Counted from the first letter of the stretch, positions 45,980-57,915 are shown. The stretch is DNA of 64,000 nucleotides from Bermanella marisrubri (GCF_012295615.1 NZ_CP051183.1:2693001-2757000), one strand, 5' to 3'. Made by a program: numbers and translations. Notes: generated by a model not told the origin, from the letters alone.

Positions 45980-47002
45980 TTAAAGTACGAAAAAGCGCAC
46001 TTCGTCTTGATTAAATACGTTAAGTTGTTCCGCTACTTCTGGCGAGATGTTTACGATTCCAGACTCTTCGTCAAAGGACATATTGTTCGTAAACGTGGCG
46101 CGAAAACCTTCAGTATGTTGATTGCAAATGGCATAGACGATTGCCGAAGGCTCAGTGGATTGAATGCTCACTTTAGCCGTTTTAGATTGCTTTACACCAT
46201 CTATCTGATCAAACTTGCATTCCACCGTTGGACCCGCATCGAATAGATCCACATAGCCACGATTTTCAAAGCCTTCCTTTTCTAAAAGCTTGAGCGCAGG
46301 CAAAGTATCCTTGTGGACTTTCCCTATCACTTCCTGAGCATCTGAGCTTAATAAATTGGCGTAGATGGGATATTTAGGCATTAATTCAGAAATAAATTCT
46401 TTATTGCCGAGACCAACTAGGCGATCCGCATGGGGAAACTCAATACTAAAGAAGTGCTCTTGTAGCCATTGCCAAAACGGCGAATTACCTTCTTCGTCTT
46501 GATGGCCACGCATCTCCGCAATAACACGCTCAGAAAACCGCTGAGGATGCTGCGCCATAAATAAAAATCGCGCACGAGATAAAAACCGACCTAACTGACT
46601 TCTTCGATACTCAGGACGCAAATACAGAGTGCAAATTTCACTACTACCTGTGTAGTCGTTGCACATACTCAATACCTCAACGGCATTGTATACATCCAAT
46701 GTGCGAGAGTAGTGAACGGTTTTACCTATGTGATAATGATAGATGGGTATATGAGTTCCGACGGCTGCTTCAATTCCTGAGGTCCCTACAATACGATTCG
46801 TATCCGTATCCTCTAATACAAACAAGTAGGTTTCATCAAAGGCCTGCTGAATGTCGCGAGCCACGCTTTGTTCGGTTCTTGTTATTTTATTACACAACAC
46901 ATTGTCATCAACCGGCAGTGACGTAAAACCATGACCAGAAGCAATAGCAATGTCTTTTAACTCAGAGAAATCACGCTGGGTAATTGGACGCAGTACAAAC
47001 AT
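45980..47002 (-). CDS. astA: Arginine N-succinyltransferase
   Basis: 340 residues. Opening VLRPITQRDFSELKDIA, SGIEAAVGTHIPIYHY, LYLRPEYRR, AEMRGHQDEEG.SPFWQ, and C-terminal NISPEVAEQLN are typical of AstA/AruF-type enzymes. Transfers succinyl from succinyl-CoA to arginine, first step of the AST pathway. Nine bp after astC. AstB, AstD and AstE genes are not in this window. Confidence 0.93.
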   Translation of the reverse strand: MFVLRPITQRDFSELKDIAIASGHGFTSLPVDDNVLCNKITRTEQSVARDIQQAFDETYLFVLEDTDTNRIVGTSGIEAAVGTHIPIYHYHIGKTVHYSRTLDVYNAVEVLSMCNDYTGSSEICTLYLRPEYRRSQLGRFLSRARFLFMAQHPQRFSERVIAEMRGHQDEEGNSPFWQWLQEHFFSIEFPHADRLVGLGNKEFISELMPKYPIYANLLSSDAQEVIGKVHKDTLPALKLLEKEGFENRGYVDLFDAGPTVECKFDQIDGVKQSKTAKVSIQSTEPSAIVYAICNQHTEGFRATFTNNMSFDEESGIVNISPEVAEQLNVFNQDEVRFFVL

Positions 47003-47011
47003 ACCTTCTAC

Positions 47012-48217
47012 CTACACCGAGACCATACACTTAACTGCTGCATCCAAGCGCGTTAACCCCTCATCGATATCTTTATCGGGGATAATCAATGAGGGCGTTA
47101 AACGTAAAATATTTGGACCTGCCACCAAACACATAACACCCTGCTGCAAGCCATGGTTTAAAAGCTCACGAGCTTTACCATGAAATTCTGGTTTTAATTC
47201 GGCACCAATTAATAGGCCTTTACCACGCACATCGGAAAACACATCGTAACGCTCACCAATGGTTTTCAAGCCTTCTTTAAGGCGTTCACTTTTGACTGTC
47301 ACTTGTTCCAGTAGCTTTGGATCACTAACGATATCCAGTACCTTCAAACCCACAGCACAAGCCAAAGGATTACCACCATAAGTTGAGCCATGCACACCCG
47401 CTTTAAAACAAGCGGCAATATGTTCTTTGGTTAGCATGGCAGCAATAGGAAAGCCTGCGCCCAAGGCTTTAGCTGTGGTGAGCACATCCGGCTCAACACC
47501 TAAGCTTTCGTACGCGTAAAGACTGCCTGTGCGGCCCACACCGGTTTGTACTTCATCGAAAACCAAAAGCGCTTTATGCTGATCGCAAAGCTTACGAACT
47601 TCGTGGGCAAAGTGTGGGTCGGCTTCAATGATACCGCCTTCACCTTGTATCGGCTCCATAATGACGGCACAGGTATCATCATCAATCAGTGCTTTAAACT
47701 GTTCGATATCGTTAAAATCACAATGCACGATATTGCCAGGTCGAGGTCCAAATCCTGCGGAGTAAGCTTCTTGACCACCTACGGTTACGGCAAAGAAGGT
47801 TCGGCCATGGAACGCTCGCGTAAAACTAATAATTTTCGTTTTATCTTCACCATGTTGCTCAATGGCATATCGACGCACGAGCTTAAACGCGGCTTCATTG
47901 GCCTCGGCCCCGGAGTTTGCAAAATAAACTCGATCAGCAAAGGTTTTTTCCGTTAAGGATTTGGCCAAATTCAAGGCTGGCTCGTTTGTCATGACATTGG
48001 ATAAATGCCAGAGTTTTTGGCTTTGTTCCTGCAGGGCTTCAACCACATCAGGATGACAATGACCGAGGCAGTTCACAGCGATACCACCGGCAAAATCGAT
48101 ATACTCACGACCTTCTTGATCCCATACCCTAGACCCCTTACCAGAAACAGGAATGATCTCAGGTGGGTTGTAGGTAGGTACCATGACCTCATCAAATAAT
48201 GAGCGTTGAACTGACAT
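47012..48217 (-). CDS. astC: Succinylornithine/acetylornithine aminotransferase
   Basis: 401 residues from ATG 48217 (AGAGG upstream; a TTG two codons earlier is possible). Class III PLP aminotransferase: [39 protein letters not shown], and the PLP Lys in [14 protein letters not shown]. Coupling with astA favours the succinylornithine (AstC) role in arginine degradation, although dual ArgD activity is common. Confidence 0.93.
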   Translation of the reverse strand: MSVQRSLFDEVMVPTYNPPEIIPVSGKGSRVWDQEGREYIDFAGGIAVNCLGHCHPDVVEALQEQSQKLWHLSNVMTNEPALNLAKSLTEKTFADRVYFANSGAEANEAAFKLVRRYAIEQHGEDKTKIISFTRAFHGRTFFAVTVGGQEAYSAGFGPRPGNIVHCDFNDIEQFKALIDDDTCAVIMEPIQGEGGIIEADPHFAHEVRKLCDQHKALLVFDEVQTGVGRTGSLYAYESLGVEPDVLTTAKALGAGFPIAAMLTKEHIAACFKAGVHGSTYGGNPLACAVGLKVLDIVSDPKLLEQVTVKSERLKEGLKTIGERYDVFSDVRGKGLLIGAELKPEFHGKARELLNHGLQQGVMCLVAGPNILRLTPSLIIPDKDIDEGLTRLDAAVKCMVSV

Positions 48218-48330
48218 AAGCAACCTCTTTACTTTTTAATCAGTATGGAAGAAGAAAAAACTATTTTGCAGCTATAAATTGATTGTATTGACTATAATTA
48301 TTTGACAAATTAACCACTCAATTGTGAAAA

Positions 48331-48759
48331 ATGATTAATGATAAAGATCAAACATTACTAGAGATACTGCAAAAGAACGCAAGAATTAGTATTTCTGAAT
48401 TGGCTCGTACGCTTGGCATATCCCGCACAACAGCTCAACATCGCTTAGAGAGACTAGAACATTCTGGGATTATCGAGGGCTATCGAGTCAATTTAGGATC
48501 GACCTACCTCAAGGCACTTGTTGCTGCCCATGTGTCGATTAAAGTAAAACAAAAATTGACCATGGAAACCTGCGAACAATTGCACAAACTGAGTGCCGTA
48601 CATGCATTGCATGCAATAAGCGGAGAGTTTGATTTGATTGCAGAACTGCAAGCAGCGAGCCTAGAACAGCTCAATGGAATACTGGATGAAATTGGGGACT
48701 TACCAGGGGTAGAGCGCACCGCCTCATCGGTTATTTTAGAAACCAAGTTTCGGCGGTGA
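48331..48759 (+). CDS. Lrp/AsnC-family transcriptional regulator
   Basis: 142 residues: N-terminal HTH (ISELARTLGISRTTAQHRLERL) and a RAM effector domain ending in SSVILETKFRR. Divergent from the astC-astA-DUF1338 operon with a 113-bp AT-rich intergenic region, so it probably controls that operon in response to an amino acid. Converges on dnaB with 8 bp between. Confidence 0.88.
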   Translation: MINDKDQTLLEILQKNARISISELARTLGISRTTAQHRLERLEHSGIIEGYRVNLGSTYLKALVAAHVSIKVKQKLTMETCEQLHKLSAVHALHAISGEFDLIAELQAASLEQLNGILDEIGDLPGVERTASSVILETKFRR

Positions 48760-48767
48760 GTTAGTTT

Positions 48768-50141
48768 TTACTCTGCACCTTGCTCATCATAATAACCCGG
48801 AGCGAGGTTTTCAAAACGAGTATATTTACCAATAAAGGCCAAACGATCAGTTCCAATCTCACCATTACGATGCTTACCAATAATGATTTCACCAATGCCT
48901 TTGTCAGGGGAGTCTTCGTTATATACCTCGTCCCGGTAGATGAAAGCGATGATATCTGCGTCCTGCTCAATGGCGCCCGATTCACGCAAGTCTGACATAA
49001 CTGGTCGCTTATTAGGGCGCTGCTCTAGTGAGCGGTTAAGCTGAGAAAGCGCAATGACAGGACAGCCAAATTCTTTCGCGATAGCTTTTAGCGAGCGAGA
49101 AATTTCCGAGATTTCTTGTGTACGCCCTTCACTCTTGCCGGCAACCTGCATCAACTGAAGGTAATCCACCATAACAAGTGCAAGGTCGTTATTATTTTCA
49201 CGATAAACACGACGACAACGGGCACGCATTTCTTGTGGCGTTAACGCAGGTGTATCATCGATATAAAGAGGTTTATCCTTCAGCATATTGAATGCTGAGG
49301 TTAACTTTGGCCAATCCTCTTCATCCAATTTACCTGAACGCAATTTATTGGAAGGGATGCGTCCGACAGATGAATACATCCGCATTAATATCGCTTCTTT
49401 GGGCATCTCCATACTAAATACTAATACTGGACGATTAGTATTCAATAGAGCATTTTCACAGAGGTTCATGGCGAAGGTCGTTTTACCCATGGAAGGACGA
49501 CCGGCGACGATAATTAAATCCGCCTCTTGGAAACCATTAGTGCGCTTGTCCAGATCAGTAAAGCCTGTGGTTAAACCGGTTAAGCCATCCTCCATTTGGA
49601 AAAGCTCTTCAATCTTTTCCAAGGTTCGCGACATAATAGGGTTGACGTGCTCTGGGCCCGAGTCTTTTTTACCGCCGCCTTCTGCTACTTCCGCAATGCG
49701 TTTTTCAGCGTCACTAATAAGGTCTAAAGGATCGTTGCCTTGCGTATGATAAGCGGACTCGGCGATATCAGTAGCCGCTTCTGCGAGACGACGCAACAGC
49801 GATTTCTCTTTTACGATATCTGCATAGGCTGCAATATTAGCTGCTGATGGTGTACTTTCGACCAGTTCAGACAAATACTCTAAGCCGCCCACTTCCGCCA
49901 AAGCATCAATTTCTTGCAGCTCATCACTAAGTGTTAATACATCGAATGGTTTTTCTTCTTCAGCTAGCTTGCCGATGATGGTATAGATCTGGCGGTGTTG
50001 TGTTCGGAAAAAATCAGCAGGTATTAAGCGCTCACTCACCGTTTCAAACGCACGATTATCAAGCATTAAACCACCCAAGACTGAGCGCTCTGCATCCACC
50101 GAATTGGGTGGCATCTTGATAGTGTCCGTTTCGTGTTCCAT
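48768..50141 (-). CDS. dnaB: Replicative DNA helicase
   Basis: 457 residues, no intein. N-terminal DnaB domain (PPNSVDAERSVLGGLMLD), linker, and RecA-like motor with Walker A GRPSMGKTTFA, VMVDYLQLM Walker B and the arginine-finger region QLNRSLEQRPNKRPVMSDLRESGAIEQDAD shared by all DnaB. Hexameric replication fork helicase. Confidence 0.97.
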   Translation of the reverse strand: MEHETDTIKMPPNSVDAERSVLGGLMLDNRAFETVSERLIPADFFRTQHRQIYTIIGKLAEEEKPFDVLTLSDELQEIDALAEVGGLEYLSELVESTPSAANIAAYADIVKEKSLLRRLAEAATDIAESAYHTQGNDPLDLISDAEKRIAEVAEGGGKKDSGPEHVNPIMSRTLEKIEELFQMEDGLTGLTTGFTDLDKRTNGFQEADLIIVAGRPSMGKTTFAMNLCENALLNTNRPVLVFSMEMPKEAILMRMYSSVGRIPSNKLRSGKLDEEDWPKLTSAFNMLKDKPLYIDDTPALTPQEMRARCRRVYRENNNDLALVMVDYLQLMQVAGKSEGRTQEISEISRSLKAIAKEFGCPVIALSQLNRSLEQRPNKRPVMSDLRESGAIEQDADIIAFIYRDEVYNEDSPDKGIGEIIIGKHRNGEIGTDRLAFIGKYTRFENLAPGYYDEQGAE

Positions 50142-50229
50142 GAATTGCTTAACTCTATTGTTATTCTGCTACGACAAAGGAGAGTTAGTTTGCCCAGTCT
50201 TACAAGCGAAGACAAGAGCAAGCCAATGG

Positions 50230-51348
50230 TTATACTAAAACCAAGTTATCTCGGTGAATCAACTCGGGTTCATCCATGTAACCAAGAATATCGAGGATTT
50301 CTTTACTTTCTTTACCCATGATTTTCTGCGTTTCAAGGGCGTTATAATTGATCAAACCTTTCGCAATGATTTGACCTTGCTCATTAATACAAGCAACTAC
50401 TTCACCGCGCCCAAAATTTCCGTCCACATGAACCACGCCCACTGATAGCAAGCTTCTACCCTGTTCAATCACGGCTCTAACTGCTCCTGGGTCCAATGTA
50501 ATTTGACCTCGGGTTTGTAAGTGACCGGCAAGCCACTGCTTGCGCGCCGCCATGGGCTCTTGATCACTACACAAAAGCGTACCCAAAACTTCATCTTTAT
50601 TTAAGCGCGTAATGACGTTTTCAATACGACCACCCACTATCACAGTAAAACAACCAGAACGAGCCGCCAATTTTGCAGCGCGCACTTTTGTCGTCATACC
50701 GCCACGCCCCAACTTGCCGCCACCGCCAGCTACGGCTTCAATATCTGGATCTTCAGCGCGAGCTTGCTCAATGAGCTTGGCGTTTTTATCTTTGCGAGGA
50801 TCCGCGGTATAGAGTCCGTCCTGGTCTGTCAAAATGATCAGCGCATCAGCCTCTATCAAATTGGCGACTAAAGCCCCGAGCGTATCATTATCGCCAAAAC
50901 GAATCTCATCGGTGATTACCGTATCGTTTTCATTAATGATAGGCACAACTCCAAACGATAACAGCGACGTAATGGCAGAACGCGCATTAAGATAGCGTGT
51001 TCGGTTGCTGAGGTCAGCGTGAGTCAATAGTACTTGTGCGGTGACATACTGATGGCGAGAGAAATTACTTTCATAACATTGAACCAAACCCATTTGGCCA
51101 ACAGCTGCAGCGGCTTGTAATTCATGTAAGGCGGTAGGCCGTTCAGACCATCCCAAGCGTGTCATACCTTCTGCCACAGAGCCAGAAGATACAAGGATTA
51201 TTTCTTTTCCCTGGGCCTTGAGTTCAGCAATTTGGTCCACCCAGTTGGCGATGCCTGCTTTATTTAAGCCGGCGCCGTCATTGGTTAAAAGCGCACTACC
51301 AATTTTAATAACAATGCGCTTTGCGTTCGCAACAGATTGACGGCTCAT
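50230..51348 (-). CDS. proB: Glutamate 5-kinase
   Basis: 372 residues. Amino-acid kinase domain ([50 protein letters not shown]) and a C-terminal PUA domain (from ~275). First step of proline synthesis. Lies 26 bp after obgE in the rplU-rpmA-obgE-proB order usual in gammaproteobacteria. Confidence 0.96.
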   Translation of the reverse strand: MSRQSVANAKRIVIKIGSALLTNDGAGLNKAGIANWVDQIAELKAQGKEIILVSSGSVAEGMTRLGWSERPTALHELQAAAAVGQMGLVQCYESNFSRHQYVTAQVLLTHADLSNRTRYLNARSAITSLLSFGVVPIINENDTVITDEIRFGDNDTLGALVANLIEADALIILTDQDGLYTADPRKDKNAKLIEQARAEDPDIEAVAGGGGKLGRGGMTTKVRAAKLAARSGCFTVIVGGRIENVITRLNKDEVLGTLLCSDQEPMAARKQWLAGHLQTRGQITLDPGAVRAVIEQGRSLLSVGVVHVDGNFGRGEVVACINEQGQIIAKGLINYNALETQKIMGKESKEILDILGYMDEPELIHRDNLVLV

Positions 51349-51374
51349 AGGTGTCGATATTTCCTAATCTTTTG

Positions 51375-52633
<1,259 letters not shown>

Positions 52634-52635
52634 AT

Positions 52636-52670
52636 AAAAAAGCTCTGGTGCTAGGCACTCAGAGCTTTTT
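52636..52670 (-). terminator. Terminator after rpmA
   Basis: Stem AAAAAGCTCTG/CAGAGCTTTTT with a 12-nt loop and T run on the minus strand, 38 bp after the rpmA stop. Confidence 0.88.
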
Positions 52671-52707
52671 GCACTAACACTTAACGTATTAGTTGGATCA
52701 AAGGGTA

Positions 52708-52971
52708 TTAGTTAGCAGCAGGTACGATACTTACTTGCTTACGAACAATACGACCTTTCTCTTCAAATTTCACATAGCCATCCGCTTTTGCGAATAGAGT
52801 ATGATCTTTGCCTAGGCCTACGTTGTCACCAGCGTGAACACGAGTGCCACGTTGACGAACAATGATTGAACCTGCAGTTACAAATTGACCACCGAAAGCT
52901 TTGACACCTAAGCGTTTACTTTCACTATCGCGACCGTTACGAGTACTACCAGCAGCTTTTTTGTGAGCCAT
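52708..52971 (-). CDS. rpmA: 50S ribosomal protein L27
   Basis: 87 residues starting [16 protein letters not shown], with the RQRGT and [15 protein letters not shown] segments of L27, which contacts the peptidyl-transferase centre. Downstream of rplU; 88 bp between. Confidence 0.98.
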   Translation of the reverse strand: MAHKKAAGSTRNGRDSESKRLGVKAFGGQFVTAGSIIVRQRGTRVHAGDNVGLGKDHTLFAKADGYVKFEEKGRIVRKQVSIVPAAN

Positions 52972-53059
52972 TTGGTCATCTCCTTGTTAAAGTCTCGGGC
53001 CTTTGGATATTTTACCCAACACTTTTTAGTTAATAGATAAGGTTACGTCTCGCTTAAAA

Positions 53060-53371
53060 TTAAGCAGAGATACCAGTAATTTTTAGTTCAGTGAACCACT
53101 GACGGTGGCCCATTTGCTTCATGTGGTGCTTACGACGCTTGAACTTGATGATCTTCACTTTCTTGTGACGACCGTGAGCAACAACTTCAGCTGTCACTTT
53201 AGCACCTTCAACTACTGGCTGACCGATTTTTACGTCGTCGCCATTACCCACAAGAAGAACTTTCTCAAGCTCAACTGTTTCACCAGTAGCGGTTTCGATT
53301 TTTTCTACTTTAAGGGTTTGACCCTCTTCAACACGGTATTGCTTACCGCCAGTTACAACAACTGCGTACAT
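53060..53371 (-). CDS. rplU: 50S ribosomal protein L21
   Basis: 103 residues beginning [18 protein letters not shown] and ending with the [17 protein letters not shown]-binding tail. First gene of rplU-rpmA. Preceded by a strong promoter and a ~175-nt leader. Confidence 0.98.
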   Translation of the reverse strand: MYAVVVTGGKQYRVEEGQTLKVEKIETATGETVELEKVLLVGNGDDVKIGQPVVEGAKVTAEVVAHGRHKKVKIIKFKRRKHHMKQMGHRQWFTELKITGISA

Positions 53372-53556
53372 GTTTTGTCTCCAAAGACTGATGTTTCGCT
53401 TGCGATGTTTCTATCTGGACGGCTACTTTGCTCTTCATTCGAAGACCTACTTCTATGAACGCCGCTCTGGACGCTCTATGGTAGGGAGCCAACACCCATG
53501 CCCGCCAAGATTGTAAGACAATCAATGATTTAGCGGTACCACAAGTCGGGCGCGGG

Positions 53557-53585
53557 ATTATATAGCAATATCACGGCTAACGCAA
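53557..53585 (-). promoter_or_regulatory. Strong rplU promoter with GC-rich discriminator
   Basis: -35 TTGCGT (53580-53585) and consensus -10 TATAAT (53557-53562) with a 17-bp spacer. The CCCGCGCCCG just after -10 is a GC-rich discriminator as at stringently controlled ribosomal promoters. The 340-bp region 53372-53711 otherwise holds only the rplU leader and ispB upstream sequence. Confidence 0.85.
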
Positions 53586-53711
53586 AGCTTATGCTCTACC
53601 CACTCCTTGACGGTACTTTCTAGCGCAAAAGCACCAATAATGCGAGCTTGAGACTTGCCTAGGTGGCCACAGCTCTTTAGGATACGGCCTTCCTGAAGGA
53701 AGTGATGATCC

Positions 53712-54680
53712 ATGCAATTTAATGACATTTATCAGGTTGTAGAAACCGAATTCGCTCGCACCAACGAAATCATACTTGAGCAGCTCTCTAGCAACGTACC
53801 CATGGTTGAAAAAATCGGCCATCACATCATTGAAAGTGGTGGCAAGCGCATGCGTCCACTACTAGTGCTACTTGCCGCTAAGGCACTGGAAAGTAATGAG
53901 CAAAATCATCCTCTTTTAGCCAGTATTATTGAATTTCTCCACACCGCCACATTGTTACATGATGATGTCGTCGATACCTCTGACATGCGTCGCGGTAAAG
54001 CCACTGCGAACGCTGCCTTTGGCAATGCCCCTAGTGTGCTTGTGGGCGATTTCCTTTATAGCCGCGCGTTCGAAATGATGGTGCAATTGGGTTCCATGGA
54101 AGTCATGGCCATTTTATCCAACGCCACTTGCGTCATCGCTGAGGGCGAAGTGATGCAGCTCATGAATGTTAAAAACCCAAATGTGGGTGAAGACAAATAT
54201 ATGGATGTGATTCAGGGCAAAACCGCCATGTTGTTCGAGGCGAGCTCCCATTCTGGTGCCAAGCTGGCCAACGCATCACCAGAGCAAGCTGAAGCATTGC
54301 GCCTATTCGGACATCACTTGGGCATGGCATTCCAGCTGGTTGATGACGTACTTGACTACATCGGAAATGCGGATGAATTAGGTAAAAACGTGGGCGACGA
54401 CTTGGCAGAAGGTAAGCCTACACTGCCGCTGATTTTCGCCATGCAAAACGCCTCACAAGAACAAGCCGATGTCATTCGACAGGCCATTCGTAAAGGTGGC
54501 ACTGAGGATCTACCCAAGATCATTGAGATTGTTCAGAGCTGTGGAGCCATTGATTACACCCAGCAAAAAGCACAAGAACATGTGAATCAGGCATGCGAAG
54601 CCATCGCTATCCTTGCAGATACGCCCGCCAAACAAGCACTGCAAACTCTGGCCGATATGGCTATTAACCGCAACAAATAG
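53712..54680 (+). CDS. ispB: Octaprenyl diphosphate synthase
   Basis: 322-residue trans-prenyltransferase making the ubiquinone side chain. First Asp-rich motif LLHDDVVDTSDMRRG and second LVDDVLDYIG, plus KTAMLFEAS and GKNVGDDLAEGKPTLPLIFAM. Divergent from rplU as in E. coli. The AAGGAAG ribosome site is in a CTTCC/GGAAG hairpin before the ATG. Confidence 0.96.
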   Translation: MQFNDIYQVVETEFARTNEIILEQLSSNVPMVEKIGHHIIESGGKRMRPLLVLLAAKALESNEQNHPLLASIIEFLHTATLLHDDVVDTSDMRRGKATANAAFGNAPSVLVGDFLYSRAFEMMVQLGSMEVMAILSNATCVIAEGEVMQLMNVKNPNVGEDKYMDVIQGKTAMLFEASSHSGAKLANASPEQAEALRLFGHHLGMAFQLVDDVLDYIGNADELGKNVGDDLAEGKPTLPLIFAMQNASQEQADVIRQAIRKGGTEDLPKIIEIVQSCGAIDYTQQKAQEHVNQACEAIAILADTPAKQALQTLADMAINRNK

Positions 54681-54696
54681 ACTCTATAGAGATAGC

Positions 54697-54723
54697 AGGC
54701 TGATTCCACACAAGAATCAGCCT
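54697..54723 (+). terminator. Stem-loop after ispB without a T tract
   Basis: AGGCTGATTC/GAATCAGCCT, perfect 10 bp with a 7-nt loop, 16 nt after the ispB stop. A second dyad (ATTGGCC/GGCCAAT, 54739-54762) follows. Neither has a T run, so RNA stabilisation or Rho-aided termination is as likely as intrinsic termination. Confidence 0.45.
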
Positions 54724-54855
54724 ACTCGCACTCGCCCAATTGGCCAACGCAACTAGGCCAATACCATCACACTTAGCCCAAACGACCATAGGCAATTGGG
54801 AACAAAGTCGCTACATTAGACTCCTATTGCGTATCTATTAAATAAGCCGTTATTT

Positions 54856-56667
54856 ATGAAGCCGATGTTAAATCTATTATTGCGCCCAGTGTTACTGTTT
54901 AGCCTTATGCTAATGACGCTGAATTCTTACGCCAATCTCTTTGGTTCAAGCGCCCTGCCTGCCAATGAAGCCATTCAATTCAGCACTGAGCAACGAGATA
55001 GCCAACTCGCGGTTCAGTTCGAATTGGCTGATAACATTTATCTTTACCAAGACAAAATTAAATTAAGCTTTGCAGATAAAACCACATACTCCCATTTCGG
55101 ATTTGAAGAATCCCCTGTTGTTATTGAAGACCCTGCGTTTGGTAAAGTAGCCGTGTTTTATGAGCAGGCAACATTGCTGATTGACCGCAGCAAACTACCT
55201 GCAGGTACAGAATCCCTTACCATGAAATACCAAGGCTGCGATGAAGCCATTGGTTTATGTTATCCACCACAAAAAGCTCAATTGGATATCACCCCAGCAA
55301 GCAAAGCATCGAAACAAGCTTCAGTTGAATCAGCATCAAATCAACAAGACCTGAACAGTGCAAAAGGTATTTCCGGTTTTCTTGAAAACGCTAGCGCTAC
55401 TTGGGTGATTCTCACCTTTTTATTATTAGGCATTGGCCTGACCTTTACGCCATGCGTTTTACCCATGGTGCCCATTCTTTCTAGTGTTATTGCGGGTCAG
55501 AATAATCTCACGCCCAGCAAAGGCTTCGTACTTTCCACAACCTATGTATTAGGCATGGCCATCACTTTCGCCATTGCCGGTGTCATTGTTGGCATGCTTG
55601 GCGCCCGATTTAATATTCAAGCTTATATGCAGCAATCTTGGGTACTCGCCATTTTTGCCGGGTTATTCGTCTTACTCGCGTTGTCGATGTTTGGCTTTTA
55701 CGAGCTTCGCCTGCCACGCTTTATTCAGGACCCGCTCAATCGCCTCAATGAAAAACAAGAAGGCGGCAGCCTTGTCGGTGTTTTCTTCATGGGTGTGTTA
55801 AGCGCCATTGTTGTCAGCCCATGCGTGACCGCTCCCTTAGCAGGAGCCTTGGTTTATATCAGCACTACAGGCGATGCTGTACTTGGCGGCTCGGCATTAT
55901 TAGCGCTTGGACTGGGAATGGGTGTTCCGCTCATCATCATCGGAACCACTGGGGCGTCTCTACTACCTAAAGCAGGTATGTGGATGGAGCAAGTCAAACA
56001 CTTCTTTGGCGTATTACTGCTTGCCGTTGCTTGGTGGGTATTGGGACGTGTACTTCCTGAATGGATTTACCTAAGTGGCTGGGTAATACTTGCAGGGATA
56101 TATGGTGTGGTTTTGGGAGCTTTCGAACCGGCCCACAGTCAAAGCCAGCGCGTAATCAAAGGCTTTGGTCTTCTTCTGGTCGGCATTGCCTTAAGCTTAA
56201 TGATCAAACTGATTGTATTCCCAGCAGGCATCCCTAGTGCGATGGCTGTACAGAATTCAGGAGTAGTCGTAGGCCAAGCGGCGATTCAGCAAAAGCAAAG
56301 TGATCGCTTCTTCCAAACCATTTATAGTCAGGCCGAACTTAGCACCGCAGTAGAAAAAGCACAGCAGAACAATCAGCTTGTTTTTGTGGATATGTATGCG
56401 GACTGGTGTATTGAGTGCAAGATTATGGCGAAAACGTTATTTACAGACCCTGAAGTACAAGCCAAATTAGACCCATTCGTGCGCATCAAATTTGATATCA
56501 CCGACTATAACGATGACCACAAAGCCTATTTGGAATCACAAATTGTATTCGGCCCACCAGCATTAATCTTTTATGGCTTCAATGGACAGGCCATTGATGA
56601 AGCAAAAATATTAGGGGAAATCAGTAAGAAAGACTTTCTCAACCACTTGGACCAGTTTGACCCCTAA
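54856..56667 (+). CDS. dsbD: Thiol:disulfide interchange protein DsbD
   Basis: 603 residues. Signal peptide; periplasmic alpha domain with Cys pair in GCDEAIGLCYPP; eight-helix membrane domain with TPCVLPMVP and SPCVTAPLAG Cys residues; C-terminal thioredoxin domain with WCIECK. Carries electrons from cytoplasmic thioredoxin to DsbC/DsbG and cytochrome maturation proteins. Confidence 0.96.
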   Translation: MKPMLNLLLRPVLLFSLMLMTLNSYANLFGSSALPANEAIQFSTEQRDSQLAVQFELADNIYLYQDKIKLSFADKTTYSHFGFEESPVVIEDPAFGKVAVFYEQATLLIDRSKLPAGTESLTMKYQGCDEAIGLCYPPQKAQLDITPASKASKQASVESASNQQDLNSAKGISGFLENASATWVILTFLLLGIGLTFTPCVLPMVPILSSVIAGQNNLTPSKGFVLSTTYVLGMAITFAIAGVIVGMLGARFNIQAYMQQSWVLAIFAGLFVLLALSMFGFYELRLPRFIQDPLNRLNEKQEGGSLVGVFFMGVLSAIVVSPCVTAPLAGALVYISTTGDAVLGGSALLALGLGMGVPLIIIGTTGASLLPKAGMWMEQVKHFFGVLLLAVAWWVLGRVLPEWIYLSGWVILAGIYGVVLGAFEPAHSQSQRVIKGFGLLLVGIALSLMIKLIVFPAGIPSAMAVQNSGVVVGQAAIQQKQSDRFFQTIYSQAELSTAVEKAQQNNQLVFVDMYADWCIECKIMAKTLFTDPEVQAKLDPFVRIKFDITDYNDDHKAYLESQIVFGPPALIFYGFNGQAIDEAKILGEISKKDFLNHLDQFDP

Positions 56668-56682
56668 GCGGCAAATATGTTT

Positions 56683-57279
56683 TTACTCATGCAGCAGACT
56701 AAGTGCAATATAAAACATAATTGCGCCGACCAAACCATCGAGTAGCTTCCATGAGAGAGGACGCTCAAATAAAGGCGCAAGCTTTTTTGCTGCAAACCCA
56801 AGACTAAAAAAGAAAACAAATGACGCCGAGATAGCCCCCAATCCAAACATTAGCGGTTCGATATATTGTGTCGAAATACTCCCTAAAAGCACTACAGTGT
56901 CGAGATAAACATGAGGGTTCAACCACGTAAACGCTAAACAAATAGCAATCGCCTTGAAAGGTGTCTGCGCTCCTAATTCACTCGCTTTTAATATATGATC
57001 TTTGGCAAATGCTGAGTAAAGACTCACCCCCCCATATCCAATAAGGAATGCCGATCCTACATAGCGTGCCACTACTAAAACATCTGGATACGCTTTTACA
57101 ATCGAACCAAAGCCTGCAACACCTGATGCTATAAGCAACGCATCTGACAAAGCACACACTAAACATACCCAGAATACATGTTCGCCCTTAATCCCTTGAC
57201 GCAAAACAAAAGCATTTTGCGAACCAATGGCTAGGATCAATGAGAACCCCAATGAAAAACCAGAAATAAAAGTACTCAA
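56683..57279 (-). CDS. argO: LysE/ArgO-family amino-acid exporter
   Basis: 198 residues, six membrane helices, GSQNAFVLRQGI near residue 20 and AFTWLNPHVYLDTVVLLGS, both hallmarks of LysE/ArgO. Probably exports arginine or lysine; no LysR-type regulator gene is adjacent. Convergent with dsbD (15 bp). Confidence 0.88.
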   Translation of the reverse strand: MSTFISGFSLGFSLILAIGSQNAFVLRQGIKGEHVFWVCLVCALSDALLIASGVAGFGSIVKAYPDVLVVARYVGSAFLIGYGGVSLYSAFAKDHILKASELGAQTPFKAIAICLAFTWLNPHVYLDTVVLLGSISTQYIEPLMFGLGAISASFVFFFSLGFAAKKLAPLFERPLSWKLLDGLVGAIMFYIALSLLHE

Positions 57280-57350
57280 ATAAACCTCTGTGGCTAACAG
57301 AATATGTCTAGCAACGAAAAAGTATAAGTTTAGGCTTCTCTAAAAAAACA

Positions 57351-57376
57351 AAAAAACCCGCCGAAGCGGGTTTTTT
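57351..57376. terminator. Terminator of rpsF-rpsR-DUF2232-rplI operon
   Basis: Stem AAAAAACCCGC/GCGGGTTTTTT with a CGAA (UUCG on the minus strand) loop and long T run, 25 bp after the rplI stop. Confidence 0.93.
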
Positions 57377-57401
57377 CACAATTAGAAGATTCTAAAAGTG
57401 A

Positions 57402-57851
57402 TTACTCTTCAGGTACAACGTGTACAGTTAGAGAAGTAGTCACGTCAGCGTGTAGCTGAAGTGTAATCTCGAATGTACCAGTTGTACGTAGAGGACCGTT
57501 TGGAAGACGGATTTCAGATTTGTTTGCTTCTAGACCAGTAGAAGCAATCAAGTCAGCCAGGTCGCGAGTACCAATAGAACCAAATAGCTTACCTTCGTCA
57601 CCAGCTTTAACAGCCAATGTTAGTTCTAGCTCTTTTAGTTCTTCAGCACGTTTTTCAGCGGCTGCTAGTTTCTCAGCTGCTTGCTTTTCTAGTTCAGCGC
57701 GACGAGCTTCGAATTCTTTAACGTTTACATCTGTAGCTGGAACTGCCTTGCCTTGTGGGATAAGGAAGTTACGACCGTAACCTGCTTTTACAGTTACCTG
57801 ATCGCCTAGGCCACCTAGTTTTGCTACTTTTTCTAGAAGAATAACGTTCAT
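57402..57851 (-). CDS. rplI: 50S ribosomal protein L9
   Basis: 149 residues: [34 protein letters not shown], long central helix, C-terminal domain [12 protein letters not shown]. Last gene of the rpsF operon. Confidence 0.98.
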   Translation of the reverse strand: MNVILLEKVAKLGGLGDQVTVKAGYGRNFLIPQGKAVPATDVNVKEFEARRAELEKQAAEKLAAAEKRAEELKELELTLAVKAGDEGKLFGSIGTRDLADLIASTGLEANKSEIRLPNGPLRTTGTFEITLQLHADVTTSLTVHVVPEE

Positions 57852-57915
57852 AATAGTTTTCTCTCATTACAGGGCATTTGAGCCATTAAATCCAATGAAC
57901 TCAAATAGTTAATAT

